A stretch of DNA of 64,000 bases from Amoeboaphelidium protococcarum (lineage: Eukaryota; Aphelidiomycota; Aphelidea). Positions 35,397 to 46,548 of the stretch are shown piece by piece. The stretch is from NCBI GenBank assembly GCA_023515745.1, contig JALECJ010000005.1:248001-312000 (forward strand). Direction: 5' to 3'. Below the pieces are notes generated by a model. It ran no database searches. It saw only the letters and a list, made by a program, of their open reading frames with translations, and had not been told where the DNA came from. How positions within the stretch are numbered: position 1 is the first letter of the stretch; each line of letters begins with the position of its first letter. Made by a program: the position numbers and the translations under genes.

Positions 35397-35449
35397 ATGA
35401 AAAGTGTTGGTCAATTAAATCTATTACTTTTGTCATCAATCTAAGAAAA

Positions 35450-36739
35450 TCACTATTTCTTTTCACCGCCAAAGAGTCTGGTCCAGAATGAGGCAATGCC
35501 ATCCTTGGCTTAGCTATTCTATTGCTTGTCAGACTTTGAACCATTATCGTGTAAGCTTCTAGTTTAACTGCCAGATCCTTCACCTTAATGACTGCTTCTA
35601 CCGATTATCAAATTTTCAGGAAATTGCGGCTTTGCGACAATGTTGAACTATGGAGAATGCAGGTTCTTGTTCTTCATGACTCTCTCACGGAAGACTATCA
35701 GCTGAGCCTAATGACTTGGCTTGATGTCGCCCGGAACTGTAAACTCTACGGCGTAACAAATTGGTTCTCCAGACTTGGTCTTTGCCATATAGTTCTTTGG
35801 CACATTGAATAGCATACCGCCATCTTTACCGTCAGTGCCACGCTTGAAGAATCCATCATCATACGAAGCAGTGCTTTGATATGCAGCAACCTAGTCACTA
35901 TCACTTAAGGTACCCGTATATTCATCAGAATATTCCATGCCTTATGAGTTCCGTTACTGTTGACTGAAACTTCTATCTTGAGGAAAATTCTCATCGCTGC
36001 TTTGAAAGCCTGTACTGCTATGACCACCTCTTGGTCCGCCAAGCTCGTATGGACCGGATCCCTCTCCCATCTCACTATAACCTTGTTCATCCTATTAAAA
36101 TTGATTCTGCTCCAAGCCACTGTCTGGCCCATTAGGATTTCTGCGCATTGACCGCTGTTGGCTTCTAGATGCAAATTCGCTTTCGCCTTCACCATTGCTA
36201 CCAGAGCGACCACTCATGTCACCACCAGTCTAAGCATCTTGATCATTAACAGTCACTCCATTGCTACTATCTGCCAAAAGCTTTCTCACTTAATCAGGAA
36301 TCAGGGCTTTGCTGAATCCTTCATAATTCTTGACATACGCGTCTTGAATCTACTTCAGCTTTTATGCAGTCAGCGGCGACACTTTGACTTCGCTGGCCTC
36401 AAACTTGGCGCCCCTGATGCCATGATTAGTGTTGAATTTTACCTTCATCTCCGACATTTTGGCATCTGGCGCCTTAGTCCAGCACATGACGACAGCCGCT
36501 TCCTGAGATTGGATAAAGACACCGCCATTCTACGCAGTCGGAAGACCATACCATTTCAAGGCGTTTCTAGTTAGCCTACCACCTTCTACAGGACCATCAT
36601 TTTAGCCACCAATTGAGCGATACTACTTCTCTTGAGTCTATTACATCTCCGACTGCTTTCTGCGTCCTAACCAAGGACTAGCGTCTACAGGATCGTAGAC
36701 AAGAGCAGTAAGCGCGATTGCAATGTAGATTAGTTTCAT
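35450..36739 (-). CDS. unknown secreted protein
   Basis: A single exon encodes 429 aa, ATG 36739 to TGA 35452-35450. A clear signal peptide opens it (MKLIYIAIALTALVYDPVDA). Two globular-looking parts, about residues 60-150 (VVMCWTKAPDAKMSEMKV) and 310-370 (PICYAVEFTVPGDIKPSHQ), are separated by a Gly/Ser/Gln-rich low-complexity stretch. Each part carries a Cys in a similar place, so they could be two related beta domains or one split domain. There is no transmembrane segment or GPI-like tail. I do not recognise the family. It is probably extracellular or cell-surface. Confidence 0.85.
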
Positions 36740-37228
36740 ATTCAGTATACGTACGTAAGTCTAGATAAAGCCGATACAAAAGTATGAAAGTAATACTTTA
36801 GATTTAAAGGAAATATATATCCGAGTATTTTTTAAAGGAGGAAGAGAGTTTAATTTGTGATCCACATTACCGCATCTGACCACATGAATGTAACGTAACT
36901 GGATTCAAGACCAATGATTGGAGCTCACCATGTTACGTTGCAACTTTAGCCAAAACGTGTTATCAAAGTAACAAAAGATGCAAAATGTAACGGTGTTGAA
37001 AACTTGAAAATTGTTAGATGAGCTGACTGTTGCCAAGGTTATCAAGATAGACGCGTTTCACTGCTGTCAAGAATGATCGTCTATCGCTCTTCTCTTCTGA
37101 TGATCATCCATCACCTGTATGAAATATGAATATTATGAGTAATAAAAATAGTAATGGCAACAGTCAGCTCATCTAACAAAAATAGAATATGAACTGGTAA
37201 TATTAAATTTATAGCGACAAAATCAGTC
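36740..37228. other. intergenic, contains a MITE-like element
   Basis: This is 489 bp upstream of the secreted-protein gene and downstream of the CEP350-like gene, both on the minus strand. The part nearest the secreted-protein gene has several GTAACG/CGTTAC motifs (36890-37000), a possible promoter element. A 167-bp inverted-repeat element lies at 37012-37178. No coding sequence is supported. Confidence 0.55.
37012..37178. mobile_element. MITE-like element with 24-bp perfect terminal inverted repeats
   Basis: The left arm 37012-37035 starts TGTTAGATGAGC and ends GTTGCCA; the right arm 37155-37178 is its exact reverse complement. Both are flanked directly by AAAAT (37007-37011 and 37179-37183), consistent with a 5-bp target-site duplication. 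The 119-bp interior has no open frame of note and contains ACGCGT at 37051-37056. Size and layout fit a non-autonomous DNA transposon. I saw no second copy in this window, so a one-off hairpin is possible. Confidence 0.6.
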
Positions 37229-39565
37229 TCATCGATCAAATGTAGAATGATAATACATGGTGGTCTCCAGTAGCAACTCGCTCAAAATTGACTACTCCAG
37301 TCGCAACTAAACTTGAGGAACCAGATCATGCCGCTTCACCCACGACAATTCTTCAAGGTGAATCTCCTCAGTTAGTAATGCATCCATATTTTCACCATTC
37401 TTACTAAAGTATTACAGATACAGCGAAACTTCCTTGCGTAATTATTATCTAACTCCGGATACGTTCTATTTCCCGACCAGGAGTCTTGGCTTATGGGCAG
37501 CTTTCAGCTGAATCTTATCGTATGCATCCATGATAAGATCCAACACCAAAGTCTTCAACTCAGCAGAGTAAGATGTAATCTTTTCAATATTGCCATTCAT
37601 CTACAATTTTTCATCGACAACTTATATTCCACTCAAAATAATATCCGTTAAATCCATAATCTGGTCGTTCCAACTTTTCGGACTCTCGGTTTAAATATTA
37701 ATTGGAGCAGACTACTACTGTTCTACCACTTGGCTAACGACAGAATCAATTACTTCTTCAATAACTATTTATTACGTTTGCTCCATCTATTACTCATAAT
37801 CAGGAACTAGAGCCGCCTTCTCAGTAGTTGAATTTACCAAATCTCGACTGTCTTCCAGTTTAAAAGCAGGCACTTCAACTACTTCCAACTACTTTACTAC
37901 AATGTCTTCCTTGACCAAACTACTCGACGACAAAGTGTCAATATCCACTTGTGATTGCTCCAAATACTCTTAAATACTAGATTCATTCAGCTCAGTCTAT
38001 GACTTTTCATCCTCCAATGCCGCAATCACTTGTTGATCAGGTTACCTTAATTCCTCTACAGCCTACTCTTGTTACTATAACACTTAAACAGAATCTAATA
38101 CTTGATCATCAACTTTAGTGCTTTCTGCTTCATTATCAGTCGTAACTACGGTAAACTCAGGCCTGTCTATAGTCAAATCTGCAGCGGAAGAGCTCACTCC
38201 AGAAGATTAAGAAGATTCTGGTTGGTGCACAATGTTCAATGTTACTTTGTTAATCTTATCGACAACCTTCTGCGTTACCCGGTCCAAACTGTCATTCGAT
38301 TAAATAAATGAGGATAGGGATAGAGAATTTAGAATAGACGACTAATCTATCGATACAGAGGAAGTGTCGGATAGGATAGACGACATGGTATCATTGATTC
38401 TCTAGCGCTGACCAGGCAATTCTTCCCGGTAAATACGCTCAAGAATGTCAGATATTCTTCTCAATTCAGCCTGAATGCCAAATTACTCAGGCTAGCGTTA
38501 TTACTCAACTTGAGACTATACCTCAGGTACTTTAATACCAGATACTGGAGACTTGCGTTGACTTTTCTATACTCGAAGGGTCTCAACCTTCTATTTCAAA
38601 ATCATTATAGATTAATCATCAATAAAACTACTGCTCTCACTATACGTCCTCTCATCACCAGTAATTTGACTACTATTCTTCTATTCTTACAGATGTTTCA
38701 GCTTTAGCTCCAACTTTTGTCGTTACAACTATTTCAAATCTGCCAAGTACTGAGATCGGAGCTTCTACTTTTGGAACTTAAAAGCAGAATCTTCAGCAAC
38801 CAACTAGGTAAGCAGTGATCTTTCCAACTCCTATAACTTTTTACGCCTTTCTATCATACCAGAATCCTCTTTCAGAGTAGAGCTCATTTTATCCAGTTTC
38901 CGCAGTTCTGACCGCGCCTACTTGATTTAGATACTAATCTACTCTTTCATTGCTCTATACTTTATACCCAGCATAATCTCTTCTTCCCTCCTCATGCACC
39001 TTGAATCTGCAATAACTTGATCTATATCATTCGCATTTGCCTGTAAGAAGTGGTTAATGCCAGAAGATTGTTAACTATCAGTGTCAGCACTAAAGTTCTA
39101 CTGATCAAACGACTTGACAGGGGAAGTATAATCATCCTAAGCCTGAGTAATAGATTGACTCTACTGATCTGCCACATCTTTTGCATAAATATTCTCTTTA
39201 TTTCCTGCAGTAGCAGCAGCAGATACGGAAGTTGACAGCTTGCGTCGAGTCAGGAAATCATTGAAAGCATTACCAATAACTTCAGTCTATGTGTGAACTG
39301 GAGGCTAACCAGTTTTAGACGTCAGTTTGCCATCCATCTTCCATTACTCTTGAAATAATAAACTTTCAGACGTCTATATACATTTATCCACCAATTTCAA
39401 ATTTTTATGGACTATATTCTGCTGCACGTTAGAAGTCTATAACTTAGGAGGACGTTGCACATCATTTATAAACACTTTACAAACTTTTCTAATCCTCTTT
39501 CTCTATGTTGATGAACCTTTCACAATAGTGGAAGAACTCTACTTATTGCTTGTATACACTGTCAT
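37229..39565 (-). CDS. large coiled-coil protein with CEP350-like C-terminal helical domain
   Basis: A single exon encodes 778 aa, ATG 39565 to TGA 37231-37229. The N-terminus is basic and disordered. A long central coiled coil (about residues 190-330) is rich in Gln encoded by TAG and TAA (for example RKKLQELERSLLTQLVAED). An acidic, Gln-rich stretch follows. The last ~110 residues form a predicted helical module with TEEIHLEELSWVKRHDL and LRLEQSILSELLLETT. This resembles the C-terminal helical unit of CEP350-family centrosomal proteins (DUF4378-like pattern with E-x-H-x-E-E-x-x-W). A role at a centrosome, basal body or spindle pole is inference; the CAP-Gly domain of animal CEP350 is not seen. 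Confidence 0.83.
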
Positions 39566-39813
39566 TATCTGATGTATAATGAAATGATTATGACGCCAAT
39601 TGAAATGTGATATACAAGTTCAATAGATTTTAAATAGAGTATGATGAAGTGAACAAGCGCCGGAGAATGCTGTTGAAACGAGAAAGAGATCCGCGACGAC
39701 AAAGCTGAACGAAATAAATCCATCCATCCACAAAGATAAACGCTCGTGATCAGCACTGCTAAAAAATCATGAAACGCAATGTAAATAGTATCAAAAAGAC
39801 AATTTTATTCTAT

Positions 39814-40250
39814 TCAGAAGGAAGCTTCATATGATATCTGTTCAATGATTCCACAGCTTGGATCGCGTCTTGCCTTTTCCATATCAGCCTCCATGGTCTC
39901 GTAAAGGTGTTTTGCACATTTTCCCAACTCTTCCAATCCTTCGGCGAGTACGTCAAGCGCAGTCTTTTGTGACCACTCGTGTAATTGTATCCTAAAGTGA
40001 AATTTCGGCTCACTTGGATGAGGATTAGAGTATCCAACAAGATCAACATCGGCAATATTCATGATTACGTGTCGCAGAGCATTTCCTAACGTATGATCCT
40101 CATACTCGATTGCCACTGTAACATTTCCTGGATCATGCACACTATAGGATATCTACACATATTGCATAAAAGGGGGATTATATCATTTTATAATATGAAT
40201 TATTTATATCTTACCAATTCGACGCGCTCCACTTTCAAGCCTGACTGCAT
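39814..40250 (-). CDS. RPC19: RNA polymerase I/III subunit AC19 (Rpc19)
   Basis: Exon 1 is 40250-40215 (12 codons); a 62-nt intron GTAAGATA to TGTGTAG follows; exon 2 is 40152-39814. The product is 124 aa. It is the small alpha-like subunit shared by polymerases I and III and pairs with AC40. The hallmark block EDHTLGNALRHVIMNIADVD is followed by YSNPHPSEPKFHFRIQ, then a C-terminal helix. Length fits the family (human POLR1D 133, yeast 142). TGA 39816-39814 is followed within a few bases by AATAAA. The N-terminal 12 residues come from the tiny first exon. Confidence 0.93.
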
Positions 40251-40435
40251 TTTATATTCTGTTTTTTCTGTTAATTATGATCAAGGTAAGTAAGTCTAAA
40301 GTTGAAGAGATGAAGGGGTCGCGTTCAGAGTTTTTTTCGCTCTGTTAAGTTTTGAGGTGATCGCAGTAGTATTTTGCGTTCCTTAACTTTCAACAAAAGT
40401 TATTGAAGGTTTAGAGAAAGAGATAGTGTGTAAGT

Positions 40436-41362
40436 ATGGCGGTGTATTTGGAAGAGTTCGTGGAGAGTATAGAGAATCTGCCTGCCGAGATTAGACATCA
40501 CATGCAAGAGATTAGGAGTAGAGATGACGAGATTTTGGAATTGCGACGTTAGATATTTAGCATGTAAAAGAGTCATTTGTCTACGCTGTCGAAGCGACAA
40601 TCTGGCACTCTTCCCCCGGCCATAGCTGGAGGCGGTAATGATTCTTTAATGAATGGCGCAGCTTAATTGTTTCTTGGTGGTAGCAGTAACGATGGCGGCG
40701 GATAGCGAAATGGAGAAGGAGGAGGTGGAGGTGGTGGTCAGTCCCTCTAGTAATTAATTGTGAGCGATGCTACGGTGCAGTAGATAAGATAAAAGTATGC
40801 ACAGGCGAGAACGCTCAGCGATGAAAAGATATTGTTGACTGAACGTGCCTTGGAGCTAATTAATAAACACCTCAAACGACTGAATGATACTGTTAATAAC
40901 GCTGTGAAGGAGGCGGCTGCCAATGGTGGCTCTAATGTTGATCCGGCTCTTCTTGAGGCCTCCATCTTAGGAAGCACATCTGTATACGATCACTAGTCAC
41001 CTCGAGTCAATAGGCGCGCTAGAAATGTGGGCTAGTCTAGTAGTAAGAACTAGAAGAAGAAGAAACGTAAATCTTACTCTTACGATGACGACGAAGGTGA
41101 TGATGACGATGAAGAAGAAGGTTCTATAGGTGATTCTTACGCCGCTGTTAATGATTAGAACGAGTATGGTCAAGATGCAGAACTGGATCAAGATCAGCTA
41201 TATTGTATTTGTCAACAGGGATCTTTTGGGGATATGATTGAGTGTGATAATGCTGGTAATTGCCCGTACGGATGGTTTCATTATGAGTGCGTTGGACTTA
41301 CTCTCGGCTAGCCACCGCATGGACTATGGTATTGTCCTTCATGCTCATCTAAATCGTAGTGA
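40436..41362 (+). CDS. ING-family PHD-finger protein
   Basis: This encodes 308 aa, single exon. The N-terminal ING helical domain begins [21 protein letters not shown] Gly/Asn-rich linker, a second helical part and a basic/acidic stretch (a Lys cluster, then a run of Asp/Glu) follow. The C-terminal PHD finger (about residues 255-302) has the ING pattern: [32 protein letters not shown]. The aromatic and acidic residues that bind H3K4me3 in ING PHDs (Tyr before CIC, the DMIECDN block, Trp in GWFH) are present. ING proteins target HAT and HDAC complexes (NuA4, NuA3, Rpd3) in the nucleus. Which complex is not decidable here. It ends TAG (Gln) TGA. Confidence 0.93.
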
Positions 41363-41692
41363 TTGCTGAACACAATGTATAAATTTTTATTCCTTAGATT
41401 TGATCCTGTTATTAAGGTACATTTTCTTTTACATACTGTGTTACAATCAGATGAAGTAGTTTCCCCTACACTATAGCACTTGAGCGCAGTTTAAAATTTT
41501 GCGACTTTTGTTACAACTCGTGACCAAGATCGGAGGTTTTGATTGAACGATTAGATGCGGTCATGATGTTACACAGTTACATGAGGTATCTTCAGAAGAG
41601 CCAAGCAAATCATCATCAAGCGGGATCCTATTCTTTTAGCTAAAATAATTTTAATTATCCTCTTTTAAAGCTGCTGCATACATAGATTAGAA
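41363..41692. other. intergenic
   Basis: This is 330 bp between ING and the bZIP gene, both on the plus strand. It is AT-rich with TTTTTATTCC soon after the ING stop, a possible 3' end signal. The rest presumably holds the bZIP promoter. No gene or repeat is supported. Confidence 0.5.
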
Positions 41693-42787
41693 ATGAATAG
41701 ATCACACTCAAGTAAGAATTCAGATGATGCGTTCACTAGCGATGACACTAAAGAATCAATGATCAACAGTTGGTAGTCAAAGACTGCTCAATAAGCACCT
41801 AATCCAGTACAGTAATAGTAATATAATCCCGCGCCATAAATCAATGTCAACACGTATAATCTTGATTAGATGATGAATGATCAAAATCAGCTTGAGGATT
41901 ACGATTATGGGTCTGCGTATGCAATGATTGAAACATTCGATGATGGCGCTGATGCAACTGCTCTGTATGATTATTTGGACTCTGCTCACGATATTGATGA
42001 TGAGAACATTGATCTGTATAATCAGTTCATAAGCGATGCTAATACTATAAAAACTGCACCTGTTCACCCTGTGATGAAACAATACAGAGTGAAAGGGGCG
42101 ATTCCGATCTCGTTCACCCCGCAGGCAATCACTTAGTATTCACTACCATAGTCTGCTGTAACATCCACTGCTGCATCTGCATACACTTCGCGTCGATCTT
42201 CTCTATCTCAGTCATCTGCATTGAACTATGGTGTCTCATAGCTGAATATGTAATCCGCATCAGCATCTCAGCTAAGTCACGGCGATCAAATGTACGTCGA
42301 CGCTCTTAATAGAATGCGCGCTATAAGTGATCCGGTAACTCCTGTAGATCCTCTGTCATCCTCATTGTAAGTCCAGTAGTAGAAATTTCCGCCAATCTCT
42401 CCAAAAATCGCATTACCGTCATCTCATAATCAGCAGAATCCATTCCGTAATGAGCAATACGGTGGCATGAAACTGATCGGAAGTCGAGAGGAGAGAAAGC
42501 AGCGCCGCCTGGAGAAAAATCGGGAAGCCGCAAAAGAGTCCAGGCGTAAGAAGAAGGAGCACGTGAGGACTTTGGAGTTGAAACTGGAGTCTGTGCTGGA
42601 AGAATTAGAATTGCAAAAGTAGGAGTTGTCTTGGTACCGTTCGAAATTTGGATAATCCGACCAAGACGCGTGGCGTGATAATCATGCTGCCAGACAGAGT
42701 TGTCTTCTACAGCTAAGAGCCTTAGATCCTGCCAACAATTAGAATTCCTCTGGCAAAGAGAACGCGTTTAATGATTCTAGACAGTGA
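41693..42787 (+). CDS. CREB/ATF-like bZIP transcription factor
   Basis: This encodes 364 aa, single exon. The N-terminal ~260 residues are low complexity, rich in Ser, Asp and Gln. The basic region (about residues 270-290) reads RLEKNREAAKESRRKKKEHV, very close to the CREB/ATF1 type NREAARECRRKKKEYV, including the Asn and Arg that contact DNA. A leucine zipper follows (heptads around LELKLESVLEELELQKQEL). A short Ser/Asn-rich tail ends at TGA 42785-42787. It should bind CRE-like sites as a dimer in the nucleus. No KID-type phosphorylation motif is identified with confidence. Confidence 0.92.
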
Positions 42788-42851
42788 ATTTTTTTATGAA
42801 TGAAGTATCAAAATTTAGACTTAAGTTTTAAGAAAAGTCTCAATAAGATTT

Positions 42852-43579
42852 TCATTTCGTTATATTAGCATCCAGCTTGATTTTTTGAAGCCCCAAATCC
42901 CCTGAAGCGTTTCCATCTTGCAATAACGCCTTTTGCTTGAGTTGCACGTATTGGATGGTGTCGTGACTAGCGCGATTAGATGTGAATACATTCCTTATGA
43001 CACTGCGATTTTTAGTCGGTGTATTACATCGGCTACCTGCATTAGAGGTTGATGCTGAGTCTGATACTTTAAACACTAATGCTTTGCTCAGCACAGGAGC
43101 ATCTGGCGAAAGAGCCTCCATATTCACTGGTGATGATTAATCGTTACCATACGCGAAATTCTCAGGTTCAAAATCGGGAAATTGAGCTAATAATGATCTT
43201 CTTCTTCTTCGTTCTACATTAACACATCACAACGATTACTGTTACAATATTATATAATAAATAGCTTACGGATACGTCGAAATATAAATGCAGCAGCGCA
43301 TATGCTTATCGTCCCTGCCGCTACCACCAATATACCTTGTGATCCTTGTTCTTATTCACCTATGCACTCACCTTAAGCGTTCGTAGCGTTGCATTTTGCG
43401 CAAGCATCGCTTTCATTAAGGCCAGTGCTATTGTCGCTCTTCTTATACCCCTATGGACATGTTGTTTAAGCAGAAGTTGACACCAATGATGCAACAGCGG
43501 TTTCAGTTCCAATCTGCTAACTCAGTCCAAAATGGGATAGCGTGAACAATATGATACAACACAAAATTGCAGCTTTCAT
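42852..43579 (-). CDS. small type I membrane protein
   Basis: Exon 1 is 43579-43270; a 56-nt intron GTAAGC to AATGTAG follows; exon 2 is 43213-42852. The product is 223 aa. A signal peptide (MKAAILCCIILFTLSHFGLS) is followed by a short ectodomain with Cys residues (TTCPQGYKKS, ACAKCNATNAQGECIG), one transmembrane helix (ILVVAAGTISICAAAFIF) and a basic stop-transfer (a run of Arg). The cytosolic tail is ~120 residues and unstructured, Ser/Thr-rich. I do not recognise the family. It could be a receptor or adhesion protein of the cell surface. Confidence 0.8.
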
Positions 43580-43944
43580 CTTTCAGATGAGAGATATTAG
43601 CACGTTAAAATGATTGAATTTGTTAAAAAAGGTAAAATAGAAAGTTAAAAGTACCTCAATTTCAATAGATCGATATGGTTGCCATGTTACCCATCGCGAC
43701 GTTCATTTGAAACTTGACAAATCAGCGTTGCCCCGAACGGTCTGATGCTTCCCGGCCTATGAAAGGATGTATGTATCGGCTGAATGATTAAATTTGCTTA
43801 AGTCAATATTAGTGAATTTCTAGGATACTATGCGACGCTTACAGTCCACAATAAATGATGGCGCTCCGGTGTATGTGGATTGTCTCTTACTTGTCGATTT
43901 CTTCGCGTTATAAAAACTGATCAAAATAAAAAGTAATTAGATAA
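43580..43944. other. divergent intergenic region
   Basis: This is 365 bp between the starts of the type I membrane protein (minus) and EIF1AD (plus). It contains a CATGTTACCCATCGCGACG patch near 43683-43701 and no supported gene. It is probably a shared promoter. Confidence 0.5.
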
Positions 43945-44541
43945 ATGGGCAAGAAGAAAATTTCGGTAATGAGGCTTATGAGCCAGCATTAACGGATACA
44001 AAATAATAAAGGTTAGACCAAACATTAATAGGCTGTCGGTAATGGCAGTACAGAGCGATATGGAATCGATGCGTTATAAAGCAACTTGCCAGATATGAGA
44101 AACTACGTTCGATTGGTGAGAGGAGTTGGCAATAACCTTTTTGAGTGTGAATCTCTGCACAATTTACTTGCTGAATAAAAGCATCAGGACGCGGAAAACA
44201 ATGCAGGCACGGATAATGACGCGTAATAAGAGTCGAACGTTGTGCTGTGTGAACTATCGCGTAAATTGAGAAATTTTGTGTGGCTGAAAAGAGGCAGCTG
44301 GCTTCTGGTGGAGCCTTTCGACAGAGATATGAAGATTTACGGGGAAATAGTTCGACCTCTTGATGATGATGATCTTGACTCTCTATGTAGTCAAGTATAG
44401 GAAGTCGCGTAAATTCTTAGGCCACAACGGACAGAATATAGTAGAAAGTTGTCTATTGATTCGGACGCCTCCTCATAGTTTGAAGAGGCGACGACCGATT
44501 AAGGTGAAGTTAATGCTTAATAAGTAGAAACGAGCCAATGA
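43945..44541 (+). CDS. EIF1AD: EIF1AD-like S1/OB-fold protein
   Basis: This encodes 198 aa, single exon. It matches the eIF1A-domain family EIF1AD: YVRLVRGVGNNLFECES, ELSRKLRNFVWLKRGSWLLV and YGEIVRPLDDDDL align with the LRTPGNNLHEVE and KYRKNIWIKRGDFLIV blocks of the human protein. A basic N-terminus and acidic, Gln-rich tail also fit. Human EIF1AD is nuclear, and related factors are implicated in 40S biogenesis. Function here is by family. Many Gln residues are TAA/TAG codons. Confidence 0.86.
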
Positions 44542-44857
44542 ACTATTGATTTTTAAAGTAAAATTTGTCTAGATAATGAATAATCCCTCTTAAGTATATT
44601 ATTCTGCTTAGTATTAATCTCAGCACAATTTAATTATTAGCGTGCAGCCTTATCTTACCCGCGTGGGTGAGAATTGAAACAACGCCTCATTTCAGAAGGC
44701 GCGCGATAAGATGTAAAGCCACACAGACACTCCAACAATCACATCAATTCTTCTCCATAACTGCGCCTGTGCTAAATATACCACACTTTGAATTCTGCTG
44801 GCAGAACTTGTATAATAACTGTAAGTGTTTCCGCTCGATCGTGTCTAGATGATTGTG
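44542..44857. other. intergenic, possible structured RNA segment
   Basis: This is 316 bp between EIF1AD and the GATA gene. Positions 44649-44710 can fold as a closing helix CTTATC/GATAAG around two hairpins: TTACCC-GCGT-GGGTGA, and CGCCT with AGGCG. It does not match tRNA layout on either strand. It may be a small structured RNA, a regulatory palindrome, or chance. Nothing else is seen. Confidence 0.3.
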
Positions 44858-46384
44858 ATGTCGCTACGAGATACGCCTTTAAAAGAGCATCATAAGTTGA
44901 TATCAAGATCGCTAGCAGCGTCTGATATTACAACAAGTGTTACGCACTCGTCGCGTATAGAACAATCATCAAGTCAACGTTGCTGATTGAGGTATCAAAC
45001 TCACATGATTGATTATGTAGGTCCGAATTAACTTGATCAAATGATTCACGCCAATTGTAGTCCTGCTCAAGATATTGGCATTAAGAAATAGAACGAAATG
45101 CTGCTGGTGGACAAGAATCGTGATATCATTGCCCAAAAGTCAGCGGGTGATTACGACTTTGAAGCATCTGCCTTAAAAGTTGAGTAGCCGTGTCCCAGAT
45201 AGAAAGTGCCGCGTATATCACTGAATTATGGTGAGATCGCCGTTGATGGGATTGAACAGAAGGCGGTTTCTGGAGATGAACAGTAGAACTGCAGAGATTC
45301 CCCTATCGTGTCTGCTGATGCGCTTTTGATGACACCGATGTAAACACCAAAATGCTTCATGACATCTCCTAGAAGATACGGTCATCATCAGCATCATCAT
45401 CATATCAAATCTGATGCTTCCGCTCCATCTCTAATTGTCAAGAGATCTGAATTATTTACACCGCGTGATTTGTCTGATGACTCGGTGTGCTCGGATTTAA
45501 CTCCTGAAAAGTCGCCGNNNNNNNNNNNNNNNNNNNNNNNNNTTGTGGATCGCTTGGAGCGTTTGAGTAGTCCAGCTGACTTATCTCATCATTGTCATTA
45601 GTCTTAGCAATAAGAACCAAGATCGTAGTCTCCTGGTCTGGTTTTTAAAATTGGTTTCGGTGAAGAGCGTGTTGATGTCGTTTGGAAGTGTCAAGGTGTG
45701 AGCATGCCACCGCGCTTCAAGCGTAGAGGCTCTTAGTCGTCTGTTGCGAGCTCTAATGCATCTTCTGCGTCGATCGGTAGAGTTATCAGTTCCCGCATTT
45801 AAAAGCAACGTCCATCTGCCTTTTACAAGTCTATTGGTATCATGCAATCTCAGATGTTGGATCTTCTTGAGGATGCATCAACTTCGAGCTAGTCGTCAGT
45901 TAGTAGCAAGAGTGGGAAAGCTAAACGTGGCAAGAGCGTTAAAAGTCGTGTGCTCAACACCTATTCTGACTCTGACAGTGTTGTAGAAGAATCAGACGCG
46001 TCAATGTCGCAGTTGTTTCTCTCCCGTAGTAAGAAGACTGTGAACTAAGCTCCTAAACGACGCAAAGTCAAGTCCCCATCATCCAGCTCTGCATCAAGTG
46101 AAGAACTGACAGCTTCAGTTTCCAACATTGTACCAAAGCCAAGTACGGCGGGAACCAAGTGCTGCACTTCTTGCAAGACTAGAGATACTCCTATTTGGCG
46201 CGAGGTGAAGGAGCAATGGGGCCCAGAGTGGAAAAGTGTGATTCTATGCAATGCATGTGGTCTCCAGTGGCGTATGTCTGGCATGAGATGTTCTGAGTGC
46301 TGTTACGTCCCAAGAGCTAGCGAGAAACGCGCTAAGCACTGTGTCAAGTGCAGAGACGGAGTGTTCTCACATGGTTACTGTTGA
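44858..46384 (+). CDS. GATA-type zinc-finger protein
   Basis: The model is exon 1 44858-44972, a 48-nt intron (GTCAAC to TATGTAG, non-standard donor) and exon 2 45021-46384, 492 aa. If the intron is wrong, ATG 45005 opens the same frame. The body is Ser-rich with a His run. Near the C-terminus a GATA finger reads CTSCKTRDTPIWRE, then LCNACGLQWRM. The loop is about 24 residues, longer than the usual 17-18. A second Cys group follows at once: CSECCYVPR, CVKCRDG. The sequence has a 25-N gap at 45518-45542 that keeps the frame. It is probably a DNA-binding regulator. The same C-terminal Cys group recurs in the next gene. Confidence 0.86.
45518..45542. other. assembly gap (25 N)
   Basis: Twenty-five unknown bases lie inside the GATA-type gene. 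The reading frame is the same on both sides if the gap length is correct. Confidence 0.99.
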
Positions 46385-46548
46385 ATTTTGTATATAGTGT
46401 CTATTTCCATTAAATCTTTTTAAAAAGACCATTTGTACTTGGATTTGGCATTGTTTTAGATTAACGGTTATGTCCTTCCCCGTGTTTTCGTGCTATTTTC
46501 TTTCATCTCTATTCTTACCTAAAAGTCAACCTCAATCAAATCTTAAAT

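Noticed and set aside
44649-44710. tRNA gene
   Set aside because: The helices do not match acceptor, D, anticodon and T arms on either strand.
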